Part shown: positions 16,141 to 25,302 of the stretch, in pieces
Numbering within the stretch: the stretch's first letter is position 1
Layout: each line of letters starts with the position of its first letter
NCBI GenBank assembly: GCA_964581115.1
Contig: CAZOMY010000003.1
Location: 67,520-131,519 of the forward strand
Origin: 2-02-FULL-55-14 sp964581115
Lineage (GTDB): Bacteria > Bacteroidota > Ignavibacteria > UBA10030
Reading direction: 5' to 3'
Length of the DNA stretch: 64,000 nucleotides
Position numbers and translations under genes: made by a program
The notes under the pieces: generated by a model
Seen by the model: the letters and a program-made list of their open reading frames with translations, nothing else
Told to the model about the DNA's origin: nothing
The model's database searches: none

Positions 16141-17946
16141 TCAGGAGCCGGGTGCGGCGGCCGATTCTTGCTGCTGGTACTGCAGCTGATACAGGCGGCG
16201 GTAGATGCCGTTCAGAGCGAGGAGCTCGGCGTGGGTGCCGGTCTCACGGACCTCCCCTTTATGCAGCACGAGGATGCGGTCGGCCGTGCGGATGGTCGAC
16301 AACCGGTGGGCGATGACGATGGAAGTACGGTGCTGCAGCAACTTGCGGATGGCCGATTGAATGAGCCGTTCGGCCTCGGTATCGATGCTCGAGGTGGCCT
16401 CATCGAGGATAAGGATCCTCGGCTGGTACGCCAGAGCCCGCGCGAACGACAGGAGCTGCTTCTGGCCGACGGACAATGTGGCGCCGCGCTCTTTCACGGC
16501 GGCGTCGTACGCTCCGGGAAGCCGTTCGATGAAATGATGGGCGCCGACGACGCGGGCCGCCGCTTTCACCCGGTCGATCGAGATCTGTTCGTTTCCCAGG
16601 TCGATGTTCTCGCGAATGGAACCGGAGAAGAGGAAGACGTCCTGGAGCACGACGGCGATATGTCGGCGAACCTCTCGAGGGTCCACTTCGCGAATGTCGA
16701 CGTCGTCGATGAGGATCGAGCCCTTCTGGAGGTCGTAGAACCGCGACAAAAGGCTGATGATCGAGGTCTTGCCCGCGCCGGTGTGCCCGACGAGGGCGAT
16801 CGTCTGTCCTGGTTCGATCGTAAACGATACATCCTTCAACACCCATTCGGGATCGGAGCCGTCAGCCGGAACGGGTTGATATGAGAACCAGACGTTCCGG
16901 AACTCGACGCGTCCACGCACCTGGTCAAGCGGCCGCGGCCGGGCCGGTGGGGCGATGGTCGTGCCGTCGTCGAGCAGGTGGAAGATACGCTCCGATGACG
17001 CCATGGCCGTCTGCAGGATGTTGTACTTCTCGGACAGGTCGCGGATCGGACGCCAGAACATTTCGTTGAACTGCACGAAGGCCATGACCGTACCGATCGT
17101 CACCGAGCCGTCGAGCGCGTTGGCTCCCGCGTACCAGATGATGAGGCCGACCGACACGGCGCCGATGAGGTCGACGCCGGGATAGAACAGCGCGTAGTAG
17201 AAGATCGACCGGATATTGGCATCGCGGTGGGCTGCGTTGATGCCGGAGAACTGCTCCGCCGACCGCGCTTCGCGGGCGAAGAGCTGGTCGACCGACATTC
17301 CGGTGATATGTTCCTGCATGAAGGTGTTGATGCGCGCCACTTGGAGCCGAACGTCCCGGTAGGCCTCGCGGGCCTTCTTTCGGAACACGAACGTGCCCCA
17401 GAACAGGAAGGGAAGGACGCTGAGCGTGACGAGCGACAGCGTCACGTCCATCGAGAACATGAAGTAGAAGATCCCGATGATCGTGAAGATGTCGGAGAAA
17501 ACCATGACGATCCCCGAGGAAAACATCTCGTTCAGCACCTCGACGTCGTTCGTGACCCGCGTAATGAGCCGGCCGAGAGGGTTCTTGTCATAGAAGCGCA
17601 TCGATCGCGACTGGAGGTGCCGGAAGATCTCCATCCGGAGGTCGAAGATCGTACGTTGGCCGATCCATTGCGTGAGGTACGCGTTTCCGTACTGGACGAT
17701 CCCCCGGATGATAAGGACGCCCACGAACAACAGGACCGTGAACAGCAGCCCTTGCTTGTCGCGGGTGGCGATGTCGTCGTCCACCGCCATCTTCGTGAAG
17801 ACCGGGCGGACAGCTTCGAGAGCGCTGATGACGATGCTCATCAGAACGCCGGCGGCCACGTGCAAACGGTATGGCCGCAGATAGCGCAGCAAGCGCCGCA
17901 TGAGGCGCGCGTCGTAGGCCTTGCCGAGGATCTCTTCGTCCTGCAT
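16141..17946 (-). CDS. ABC exporter half-transporter, consensus-Walker subunit (YheH/BmrD-like)
   Basis: A fused six-helix membrane domain (about residues 20-320) and nucleotide-binding domain. Walker A GHTGAGKT is near 386 and Walker B RILILDEATSS near 511, with the catalytic Glu present. The ABC signature near 489 reads LSVGQ instead of LSGGQ. The partner gene upstream has the complementary pattern (normal signature, altered Walker B), which is the signature of a heterodimeric exporter with one degenerate and one active ATP site. Start and partner stop overlap by one base. The substrate is unknown; drug or lipid export is usual for this group. Confidence 0.93.
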   Translation of the reverse strand: MQDEEILGKAYDARLMRRLLRYLRPYRLHVAAGVLMSIVISALEAVRPVFTKMAVDDDIATRDKQGLLFTVLLFVGVLIIRGIVQYGNAYLTQWIGQRTIFDLRMEIFRHLQSRSMRFYDKNPLGRLITRVTNDVEVLNEMFSSGIVMVFSDIFTIIGIFYFMFSMDVTLSLVTLSVLPFLFWGTFVFRKKAREAYRDVRLQVARINTFMQEHITGMSVDQLFAREARSAEQFSGINAAHRDANIRSIFYYALFYPGVDLIGAVSVGLIIWYAGANALDGSVTIGTVMAFVQFNEMFWRPIRDLSEKYNILQTAMASSERIFHLLDDGTTIAPPARPRPLDQVRGRVEFRNVWFSYQPVPADGSDPEWVLKDVSFTIEPGQTIALVGHTGAGKTSIISLLSRFYDLQKGSILIDDVDIREVDPREVRRHIAVVLQDVFLFSGSIRENIDLGNEQISIDRVKAAARVVGAHHFIERLPGAYDAAVKERGATLSVGQKQLLSFARALAYQPRILILDEATSSIDTEAERLIQSAIRKLLQHRTSIVIAHRLSTIRTADRILVLHKGEVRETGTHAELLALNGIYRRLYQLQYQQQESAAAPGS

Positions 17947-19706
17947 CAGAGCTCCACCAATTCCTGCTCGAGCAGCTGCCGACGCATGAGGTTGGCGTAC
18001 CGGCCGTTCAGGGCGACGAGCTCGTCGTGCGTGCCGCGCTCCACGATCCGGCCGGCTTCCAGCACGATGATGAGGTCGGCGTCCTTCACCGTCGAGATCC
18101 GGTGACTGATCAGGATGCTCGTCCGGCCCTTCATGAACTCGCGCAGCCCGCGAAGGATCCGCTCTTCGGTGCCGGTGTCGACCGCCGACAGGGCATCGTC
18201 GAGGATGAGGATGCGCGGGTCGATGAGCAAGGCCCGTGCAAGACTTGTGCGTTGCTTCTGCCCGCCCGACAGGGTGATCCCGCGCTCGCCGACCATCGTT
18301 TCGTAGCCCTTCGGGAAGCCCGCAACGTCGCCGTCGAGCTGTGCGATCTCCGCCATGCGACGAACGTCGGCGTCGGAAGCGTCGGGCCTGCCGTAGCGGA
18401 TATTGTCGGCGATCGTCTCGGAGAACAGGAAGGTCTCCTGGGGCACGACGCCGCAGTGCCGGCGAAGGGATTCGAGCGGGATCCGCCGAACATCATGGCC
18501 GTCGATGAGCACGTTCCCCTCGGACACGTCGAACAGACGCGGGATGAGGTTGACGAGCGTGCTCTTGCCCGATCCGGTGGCGCCGATGACGGCCAACGTC
18601 ATGCCGGGTTCGATGACGAGGTCGATGTCCGAGAGCGTGGCGGGCCCGTCGGGGTCATAGCGGAAGCTGACGCGGCGGAATTCGACGCGCCCCTGCAGAC
18701 TCGTGATCGAGCGGTCGGTCGACGCGTTATCCCGGATCTCCGGCTCCGAATCCATGATGGCGGCCAGGCGTTTCATCGATGCGGCACCCTGTTGGAGCAG
18801 GTTCATGACCCATCCGAACGCGATCATCGGCCAGATGAGCATCATGAGATACGTCAGGAAGGCCGTCAGCGTGCCGATCGAGATCTCGCCGTCGATGACC
18901 TTGAGGCCGCCGACGTAAACAGTGATAATGATAGAGACGCCGACGAGCATGAACATCAGCGGCCAAAGGACCGACTGGACCTTTGCGAGCACGAGATTCT
19001 TCTGCAGATACTCCCGGCTGAGCGATTCGAATCGCCGCGTCTCGAAGTCCTCGCGGACATACGATTGTACCACCCGGATGCCCGACAGATTCTCCTGGGC
19101 GCGCGTCGTCAGTAGCGAGAACTGCTCCTGACGCTCGTTGAACTTCTTGTGGATGAGGGCACTGAGGCGGTAGACGACCACGGAGACGATCGGCATCGGA
19201 ACGAGGGCGAGAACCGTCAGCTGCCAGTCGCGCACGAACATCAGCGTCAGCACCATGACGAGGGTGATGGTCGTATCCGACGGATACATGATGCCCGGCC
19301 CGACGACGTTGCGCACGGCGCCGATGTCATTCGTGGCGTGCGCCATCAGGTCGCCCGTCGGCGTGTGCTGGAAGTAGCGGTGGGAGAGGCGCTGGAGATG
19401 GACGAGGAGTTCCCGGCGAAGGTCGTACTCGATGTGCCTCGATGCGACGATGATCGTCTGGCGGGTGAAGAACGTAAAGGTGCCGGCGATGAGCGAGAAC
19501 CCGACGATCAATCCCGCCCACTGCAGTAGGTCGCCGGCGACGGCGGTTCCCTGCTTGATGCCGGCGCTGAATGCGTCGACCGCACGGCCGAGGAAGATCG
19601 GCTGAACGACCGTAAAGAGATTGCTCCCGACGACCGTCAGCAGGCCGAGCAACAGCGCGCGCCGGTGGCGGCCGAGATACGGGAGGAGGCGAAGGAGCGA
19701 GCGCAC
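17946..19706 (-). CDS. ABC exporter half-transporter, degenerate-Walker B subunit (YheI/BmrC-like)
   Basis: 586 residues: six-helix exporter domain (about 15-310) then ATPase domain with Walker A GATGSGKST near 372, a normal signature LSGGQKQ near 475 and Walker B LILDDALSAVD near 497, in which Asp replaces the catalytic Glu. As in TM287/288 and BmrCD, this Asp together with the altered signature of the downstream partner would make one non-hydrolytic site, while the partner's Walker B and this signature form the active site. It begins 3 bp after the serS stop, so it may be transcribed from the serS promoter. Confidence 0.93.
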   Translation of the reverse strand: MRSLLRLLPYLGRHRRALLLGLLTVVGSNLFTVVQPIFLGRAVDAFSAGIKQGTAVAGDLLQWAGLIVGFSLIAGTFTFFTRQTIIVASRHIEYDLRRELLVHLQRLSHRYFQHTPTGDLMAHATNDIGAVRNVVGPGIMYPSDTTITLVMVLTLMFVRDWQLTVLALVPMPIVSVVVYRLSALIHKKFNERQEQFSLLTTRAQENLSGIRVVQSYVREDFETRRFESLSREYLQKNLVLAKVQSVLWPLMFMLVGVSIIITVYVGGLKVIDGEISIGTLTAFLTYLMMLIWPMIAFGWVMNLLQQGAASMKRLAAIMDSEPEIRDNASTDRSITSLQGRVEFRRVSFRYDPDGPATLSDIDLVIEPGMTLAVIGATGSGKSTLVNLIPRLFDVSEGNVLIDGHDVRRIPLESLRRHCGVVPQETFLFSETIADNIRYGRPDASDADVRRMAEIAQLDGDVAGFPKGYETMVGERGITLSGGQKQRTSLARALLIDPRILILDDALSAVDTGTEERILRGLREFMKGRTSILISHRISTVKDADLIIVLEAGRIVERGTHDELVALNGRYANLMRRQLLEQELVEL

Positions 19707-19709
19707 TCG

Positions 19710-20975
19710 TTACCCGATCGTTTCCCAGCCGGTGTAGCGATGAAGGACCTTCGGGATGACCACGCGCCCGTCCGGTGTCTGGTAGTGCTCGATCAGGGCG
19801 GCGAGCACTCTCGGCAGGGCCAGGCCGGAACCGTTGAGCGTATGAAGGAACTCAGGCTTCCCGCCCCCCGTAGGCCTGTAGCGCAGGTTCATGCGACGGG
19901 CTTGGAAAGATTCAAAATTGCTGCACGACGACACCTCGAGCCACCGTTGCTGTCCCGCCGCCCACACCTCGAGGTCGTACTTCTTCGTCTGCGTAAAGCC
20001 CATGTCGCCCGTGCACATCAGCAGAACGCGGTACGGAAGTCCGAGCTCCTGTAAGAGGCGCTCGGCATCTCCCCGCAACGATTCGAGCTCGTCATAGGAC
20101 CGGTCGGGATGGACGAACTTCACCAATTCCACCTTGTCGAATTGATGGAGACGGTTCAAGCCGCGCACATCCTTGCCGTACGACCCGGCCTCGCGGCGGA
20201 AACAAGGCGTGTAGGCCGCATAGCGCACTGGAAGGTCGGCCTCGTTGATCACTTCGTCGCGGTGGAAGTTCGTCACGGGCACCTCAGCCGTCGGGATCAG
20301 GTACAGCCCATCCCGCTCGGCGATATACATCAGGTCCTCTTTGTCCGGGATCTGTCCGGTGCCACGGGCGCTTTCCTCGTTCACCACGGCCGGAGCCCAG
20401 ATCTCTTTGTAGCCTCGCGTCGATGCCTGATCGACGAAGTAGTTGATGAGCGCCCGTTGAAGCGTCGCCCCCCTTCCGATATAGAACGGAAATCCGGCGC
20501 CGGCGACCTTGGCCCCGCGCGTGAAATCGATCAGCCCGAGGCGATCGGTGATCTCCCAGTGCGGCTTCAGCGGCGCGTCGGTCTTCGGCGGTTCGCCCCA
20601 GGTGAAGACGGGACGATTGTCCTCGGGGGTGCTGCCCAATGGTACAGTGGGGTGGGGGAGATTCGGCACCGTCAGGAGCAGTCCGTTGAGCGTCGATTCA
20701 ACATCGCGTAGTTCGTGATCGATGGCCTGGATGCGGTCTTTGACGGCCTCCATCTCGGCGATGATCGGGGCTGCGTCGCCCCCTTCTTTCTTGACCTTGC
20801 CCACGTGGGCCGACACCTGGTTACGCCTGGCCTTGAGGGCCTCGCCTTCTTGAATGAGGGCACGTCGTCGGTCATCGGCCCCCAGCAGGGCTTGCAGGTC
20901 GACGGTGATCCCTTTGGCCTCGGCGCCCGCACGGACGAGGTCGGTGTTTTCGCGGATGAATTTGAGGTCGAGCAT
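19710..20975 (-). CDS. serS: Seryl-tRNA synthetase
   Basis: Class II synthetase charging tRNA-Ser. The start is the ATG at 20975 (MLDLKFIRENTDLV); an in-frame ATG further upstream is not supported by the family N-terminus. Residues about 30-100 form the long antiparallel coiled-coil arm that binds the tRNA extra arm. Class II motif 2 is seen in YTPCFRREAGSYGKDVRG, and motif 3 in GSGLALPRVLAALIEHYQ. The serine pocket blocks GLYLIPTAEVPV and WLEVSSCSNFESFQARR are intact. Length 421 is normal. The ABC exporter genes follow after 3 bp. Confidence 0.98.
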   Translation of the reverse strand: MLDLKFIRENTDLVRAGAEAKGITVDLQALLGADDRRRALIQEGEALKARRNQVSAHVGKVKKEGGDAAPIIAEMEAVKDRIQAIDHELRDVESTLNGLLLTVPNLPHPTVPLGSTPEDNRPVFTWGEPPKTDAPLKPHWEITDRLGLIDFTRGAKVAGAGFPFYIGRGATLQRALINYFVDQASTRGYKEIWAPAVVNEESARGTGQIPDKEDLMYIAERDGLYLIPTAEVPVTNFHRDEVINEADLPVRYAAYTPCFRREAGSYGKDVRGLNRLHQFDKVELVKFVHPDRSYDELESLRGDAERLLQELGLPYRVLLMCTGDMGFTQTKKYDLEVWAAGQQRWLEVSSCSNFESFQARRMNLRYRPTGGGKPEFLHTLNGSGLALPRVLAALIEHYQTPDGRVVIPKVLHRYTGWETIG

Positions 20976-21080
20976 GACGCTTTGTCCGAGTGCTTGAGGG
21001 TGAGTCGGAATGCGAATGTACGCGGCGCGAGTCTGGCGCCTCACGAACAAGATCTTGTGGTGGCGGCGTGAATTCTTCGG

Positions 21081-21758
21081 TCACATGAATCGCTCGGCGA
21101 GCCACAGGATGCCGATCACGAGACTGGCGATACCTGCACCGGCGCGGAGGATCGTGATCACATGGACCGATCGCGACAGATGGATGGCCGCATTGAACAG
21201 CAACGAGAACAGCGACATGGCGATCATCGTACCGACGCCGAAGCAGGCCAGGAAGAGGGCCGCACTCCAGGGGGACGACGCCATGGCGACAGGGACGAGC
21301 ACAATGACAGCCCCGGTGCCGGCCAATCCGTGCGCAACGCCGACGGCAAACAGCGAGTGTCCGTGATGATGCTCGTGGTCATGCTCACCCTGCGGCGGAT
21401 GCTGATGCACATGGATGTGTTCGGCGCCGTCGTGAACATGCCGGTGTACATGCTGATGCCAGTCGCCGCGGACCTTCCAGATCGTCCACAGGCCGATGCC
21501 GACCAGAAGAGCGCCGACAAAGGTTTCCGACCAATACTCGAGGGCGGGCGGGATGGGGAGCTGCAGCGCCACGAGGCCTCCCCCGACCAGCAGCAGGATC
21601 GAGGAATGACCGAGGCCCCAGAGCAATCCCATCCGCATGGCGACGAGCGCCTGGCGGGTGCGGCTGGCCAAGGCCGACACGGCAGCGATATGGTCGGCGT
21701 CAAAGGCGTGGAGCGAGCCGAGGGTGAACCCGGACGCAAGGGCGAGAAAGAAATCCAT
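21081..21758 (-). CDS. Nickel/cobalt transporter-like membrane protein
   Basis: A 225-residue inner-membrane protein with about six hydrophobic helices. The first helix carries LHAFDADHI (residues 16-24), matching the HxxxDH metal-selecting signature of the NiCoT family. Between helices III and IV (about 100-135) lies a loop with many His residues (HQHVHRHVHDGAEHIHVHQH and on), a likely metal-binding segment. NiCoT members import Ni2+ or Co2+, while the related RcnA and UreH types export or mature; direction cannot be told. Its ATG abuts the stop of the upstream reductase gene, so it closes that operon. Confidence 0.8.
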   Translation of the reverse strand: MDFFLALASGFTLGSLHAFDADHIAAVSALASRTRQALVAMRMGLLWGLGHSSILLLVGGGLVALQLPIPPALEYWSETFVGALLVGIGLWTIWKVRGDWHQHVHRHVHDGAEHIHVHQHPPQGEHDHEHHHGHSLFAVGVAHGLAGTGAVIVLVPVAMASSPWSAALFLACFGVGTMIAMSLFSLLFNAAIHLSRSVHVITILRAGAGIASLVIGILWLAERFM

Positions 21759-22670
21759 TCAGTTTGTCGAAAGATGGAGAAGCTCATTTCGGAATCGCCG
21801 GCACGCCTCAACGAGGGTCATGGATCGCATGCCCAGCTCGTGCCGCATTTTGTCGATTACGAATCCTGTCGACGGAGGCCGAACGGCCGGCAGCCGCAGG
21901 TCGCCCGCGTCGACGAGGTGAATGAGGCCTTGATCGTATCCGAACACGTCGGCCAGCGTCCGCGCAAACTCGTAGCGGGTGGCATACGTTGCGCCGGAGA
22001 CGTGGAAGATCCCCGTCGAGCCCCGCTCCATGCACGCCACGGCCGCACCGGCCGCGTCGGCGATATGCGTTGGATTCGTGCCGATGTCGTTCGTCGCGCG
22101 TACGATCGAGCCCTCACGAAGCATCCGGACCGTCTTGAGCCCGAAATTCCCTTTGACCCCGGAGCCGGTGCCGAAGAGGAGGCTCACTCGCAGGATCGAT
22201 GAGCGTATGCCCGAGGCGAGCAGGGCATTCTCGGCAGCAAGTTTGGTCTTGCCGTAATAGTTGACCGGATGCGGACGGGCCGACTCGTCGTACGGGCCCT
22301 GCCGTCCGTCGAAGACATAATCCGTTGAATAGTGGATCAGGTGGGCGCCGGCCTTGCGGCAGGCCTCAGCGAGATGTTCGACGGTCGCGACGTTGGCTTG
22401 CCACGCCTGTTCATGGTGAAGCTCGCACCAATCGACGTCGACGGCCGCGACGGTGTTGATCACGACGTCGGGTTGAAAGCTCGAGACAAGGCTGCGGACA
22501 TCGCTCCGCTGCGTCAGGTCGAGCTGAGTGTAATCGAATAGATGATGGTCGAACACAAAGGACCGCTGCCGGCCCGTGTTGAGGACCTCCAGGTCGGTCC
22601 GCGCGCTCAATGTCAGAGCCAGGTGCTGACCGAGCAGGCCGTTGCTTCCGCATAGAAGGACCCGCTTCAT
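21759..22670 (-). CDS. RmlD-like dTDP-4-dehydrorhamnose reductase family protein
   Basis: An extended short-chain dehydrogenase of 303 residues. The Rossmann motif appears as CGSNGLLGQHLA at the N-terminus, followed by the RmlD-typical VVINTVAAVDVDWCE and STDYVFDG, and the catalytic YGKTK (YxxxK). RmlD makes dTDP-L-rhamnose, but no other rml genes are in view and the family also includes MAT2B-like and other sugar reductases, so I give no symbol. The start ATG at 22670 overlaps the dapD... stop junction by 4 bp; the longer upstream frame is overlap with that gene. Confidence 0.8.
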   Translation of the reverse strand: MKRVLLCGSNGLLGQHLALTLSARTDLEVLNTGRQRSFVFDHHLFDYTQLDLTQRSDVRSLVSSFQPDVVINTVAAVDVDWCELHHEQAWQANVATVEHLAEACRKAGAHLIHYSTDYVFDGRQGPYDESARPHPVNYYGKTKLAAENALLASGIRSSILRVSLLFGTGSGVKGNFGLKTVRMLREGSIVRATNDIGTNPTHIADAAGAAVACMERGSTGIFHVSGATYATRYEFARTLADVFGYDQGLIHLVDAGDLRLPAVRPPSTGFVIDKMRHELGMRSMTLVEACRRFRNELLHLSTN

Positions 22671-23509
22671 CGGAGCGCTTGCTCGAGAGCGGTGCGCACG
22701 TTGGTATGCTCGTCGCGGTACTTGACGATGACCGGTGTTTGCAGCGCCAGACCGTTTTCGGCGGCGAACGCACCGGCGATGGAGCGGCTCCCGGGCATGA
22801 CGACCGCTCCTTCGGGGACGACGAGCGGCAATCCGTTCGCGGCGCGGATGACCGTCTTCTTGACCAGGTCGTACAGTGGGACGGCTGCGTTCAGAATCAC
22901 GCCGGCGCCGATGACTGCTCGTCGGCGCACCACGGTGCCCCGTATGGCCACCTGGTCGCTGACGAACACGTCGTCCTCGATGATCGAAGGCCAAGCGGCC
23001 GGAGGCTCGAGCACGCCGCCGATCTGGACGCCGGCGGAGATGTGGACCCGCTTTCCGATCTGGGCGCAACTGCCGACGAGGCTGTTCGAGTCGACGAGCG
23101 AGCCTTCGTCGACATAGGCGCCGATGTTCACGTAGGATGGGGACATGATGACGACGCCGCGGCCGAGGAACACCCCGTCGCGGACGGCGGTCCCGCCCGG
23201 TACGATGCGGATCCCGTCCTCCGACGTGATCCGGCGCAGCGGAAGCGTGTGCTTGTCGAAAAACTGCTGGTCGCGATGCGGATGCGTCTCGAGGATGCTC
23301 CCCGAACGGATGCCCAGTAGGATGCCATTCCGGACCCAGTCATGAACGACCCAACCGACAGGATTCCCCGGCTGAGGCTGGGCGGCCCGTACGTCACCCG
23401 TATTCAGGAAGAATCGGAGCTCTGAAAAGACCTTCTGCGCTTCCTGGCGTCGGGTCGGGTCGGAAAGATCGGCGACGGAGGCCGATTCGATGCGTTCTTT
23501 GAGGGTCAT
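22667..23509 (-). CDS. dapD: 2,3,4,5-tetrahydropyridine-2,6-dicarboxylate N-succinyltransferase
   Basis: Succinyl-CoA-dependent step of lysine and meso-diaminopimelate synthesis. The 280-residue protein has an N-terminal helical domain and a left-handed beta-helix built of hexapeptide repeats (about 100-230). Family-specific blocks are visible: VVIMSPSYVNIGAYVDEG, VGSCAQIGKRVHISAGVQIGGVLEP and VIGAGVILNAAVPLYD. This suggests the organism uses the succinylase branch of the DAP pathway. It overlaps both neighbours by 4 bp, placing it inside a tightly coupled operon with a sugar-kinase-family gene and an RmlD-like gene. Confidence 0.95.
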   Translation of the reverse strand: MTLKERIESASVADLSDPTRRQEAQKVFSELRFFLNTGDVRAAQPQPGNPVGWVVHDWVRNGILLGIRSGSILETHPHRDQQFFDKHTLPLRRITSEDGIRIVPGGTAVRDGVFLGRGVVIMSPSYVNIGAYVDEGSLVDSNSLVGSCAQIGKRVHISAGVQIGGVLEPPAAWPSIIEDDVFVSDQVAIRGTVVRRRAVIGAGVILNAAVPLYDLVKKTVIRAANGLPLVVPEGAVVMPGSRSIAGAFAAENGLALQTPVIVKYRDEHTNVRTALEQALR

Positions 23510-24444
23510 GGGATCGGTGCGGCCGTCGGCCGCAAGTGTTCGAACAGTGCCGCTAGCTTGCCCGCTGCAGGAAGCGCAGCATGAGATGCGGCGATGGCGT
23601 TGGCTTTGACGGCGGCCTCGAATGGCGACGTGCCTGAAACGACCGAGTAGAAATACGCCGCGCCGAACACGTCTCCGCAGCCCGTGGTATCCTGGGCCGC
23701 GACGGGCACCCCCGGGATGTCGTGGCGGGTCAGTCGCTTATGTACGTCCTGTGTGATCAGCGACGCACCGCGTTCTCCCCGGGTGATGACGAGCGCCTGT
23801 ACCATCAGGGGCATGAGCTGGTTGACGAGTGTCGGCTCGTCGTACTTCTCCGCCGAGAGTCCAAGCGCTTCGTCCTCGCTCAACTGGATGGTATGCAACA
23901 TGAAGCACCACCGTCGCCAGTCGGTCAGCGGCCTTCGAAAGCGTTTCGCCTGGGGGTCGATCCCGAGCGTGAGCGAATGGAAATCGAAATGGATCGGGAT
24001 CCTGGCGTCGCGCGTGTTCATCCGGATGTGGTCGAGCGTCTCGAGCGTGATGTCGGACCCCGAGATCATGTTGACCAGCACCCCGTTCGTGTCGAGATAC
24101 GGCTTGATGCGCGAGAGCAGGATCGGGTCGGCGATATGGCTCGAGCACTCGATACGCGAGGCGTCGGGCTTTCCATAGATGAGCGTCACTTCATTCGTCG
24201 TCCCCTTGATCGGGAAGACGCCGGAACTGTCCACCTGCGGCAGCGATCGCAGCAGGTCCTTCACCTCATCCACATCCTTCTGTCCGATGCCGAACACCGG
24301 ATGGATCGCATCGTTCGGACCGGCGAGGGCCGCCAGCGTGGCCACGGAATACATGATGCCGCCATACTGAACGACGGGGGGCGACCCTTCGACCGGACCG
24401 AGAATGCGGTCCTTGCAGAGATGTCCGATGACGGTGATGTCCAT
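23506..24444 (-). CDS. PfkB-family carbohydrate kinase
   Basis: A ribokinase-fold sugar or nucleoside kinase of 312 residues. The C-terminal catalytic signature DTTGCGDVFGAAY (about 248-260) contains the base Asp and anion-hole glycines. The usual N-terminal PfkB glycine-rich signature is poorly conserved; the protein starts MDITVIGHLCKDRI, with VQYGGIMYSVA as the substrate lid region. The substrate cannot be named. It lies 5 bp after the HisA-like gene and overlaps dapD by 4 bp. The pairing with a HisA-like phosphoribosyl-binding barrel could mean the two act on related phosphosugars, which is inference. Confidence 0.8.
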   Translation of the reverse strand: MDITVIGHLCKDRILGPVEGSPPVVQYGGIMYSVATLAALAGPNDAIHPVFGIGQKDVDEVKDLLRSLPQVDSSGVFPIKGTTNEVTLIYGKPDASRIECSSHIADPILLSRIKPYLDTNGVLVNMISGSDITLETLDHIRMNTRDARIPIHFDFHSLTLGIDPQAKRFRRPLTDWRRWCFMLHTIQLSEDEALGLSAEKYDEPTLVNQLMPLMVQALVITRGERGASLITQDVHKRLTRHDIPGVPVAAQDTTGCGDVFGAAYFYSVVSGTSPFEAAVKANAIAASHAALPAAGKLAALFEHLRPTAAPIP

Positions 24445-24449
24445 GGGGG

Positions 24450-25214
24450 TCAGATCCTGCGGGTCGGTCCGAGTTCGGTGAGGTGCTCTTCATTCAGGCG
24501 CCACAGGGCCTGGCAGGGAAAGCGGTTCTCGTACAGCGGCCGGCCGAGGATGACGGAATCGACGCCGTAGCGTTCAAGGGTCTGAAGGTCCATGAGCTCG
24601 CGATAGGATTCCACGCCGCCCCAGCAGGTGAGTCGGACGCCGGTCTGCTGGGCCAGTTCGCGGAGAAGCGGCAGCGAGAGCTCTTCGCGGCTGCCGTCAG
24701 CGCTGCGGTTGGCCAGGACGATGCGGGATACGCCAATACGCTGCATCTCGAGCGCCAGGTCCATCGGTGTCCGGTCGGTGGGCCTGGAGCCGCCCTCGAC
24801 ATACACGCGACCCTCGCGGATGAACATTGCGATCGCGATCTTGCGGGCGCCGAAGGTGTCGATCAGCCGTTCGATGAGTTCGGGCTGCTCGGCGGCAACG
24901 GTGCCGACGACGACGCGATACACGCCCATGCTCAGCACCCGTTCGATCTCTTCGTAGGTCCGAAGGCCGCCTCCGACCTGAATAGGGATGTCGACAGATG
25001 CGACCATCTTCCGGATGATCTCATCGTTGACGACCTTCCCCTCAGCAATGCCGTCGCGGTCGATGACGTGCAAGGTCTTGGCGTTCTCGCCTCGCCATAG
25101 GATCGCCATCTGTACCGGGTCGATGGAATACGTGCGCTCATGCCCGGCGACGCCGTGGACGACCTCGACGCAGCATTCCTTTTGGATCTCGATAGAGGGA
25201 AAGATGAGGAGCAT
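24450..25214 (-). CDS. HisA-like (beta/alpha)8 barrel with altered catalytic residues
   Basis: A 254-residue barrel clearly related to HisA, the ProFAR isomerase: it keeps phosphate-binding IPIQVGGGLR (about 76-85) and SVILGRPLYE near the end, as well as HVIDRDG. However, the two catalytic aspartates are changed. The first strand reads FPSIEIQ with Glu9 where HisA has PAID, and the second site reads IAMFIREGRV with Phe131 where HisA has LDxRxG. No other his gene is in the window. A canonical isomerase is therefore doubtful; it may act on another phosphoribosyl or phosphosugar compound. It heads an operon with the PfkB-type kinase 5 bp downstream. Confidence 0.75.
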   Translation of the reverse strand: MLLIFPSIEIQKECCVEVVHGVAGHERTYSIDPVQMAILWRGENAKTLHVIDRDGIAEGKVVNDEIIRKMVASVDIPIQVGGGLRTYEEIERVLSMGVYRVVVGTVAAEQPELIERLIDTFGARKIAIAMFIREGRVYVEGGSRPTDRTPMDLALEMQRIGVSRIVLANRSADGSREELSLPLLRELAQQTGVRLTCWGGVESYRELMDLQTLERYGVDSVILGRPLYENRFPCQALWRLNEEHLTELGPTRRI

Positions 25215-25243
25215 GTGGATTCGCCAGGCCGCGCAGTGTCGAC

Positions 25244-25272
25244 GGTACAGGCACGAACCTCAAAATCGTCAA
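25244..25272 (-). promoter_or_regulatory. Candidate promoter for the HisA-like operon
   Basis: On the minus strand TTGACG (25272-25267), 17-bp spacer, TGTACC (25249-25244). The -35 matches well, the -10 poorly. It lies 30 bp before the ATG at 25214. Confidence 0.35.
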
Positions 25273-25302
25273 AATGCGCCAGAAACACAACAAAACCGGC
25301 GC

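Noticed and set aside
24450..25214. Histidine biosynthesis operon
   Set aside because: Only one HisA-like gene, with both catalytic aspartates changed, and no hisF, hisH, hisB or hisG nearby.
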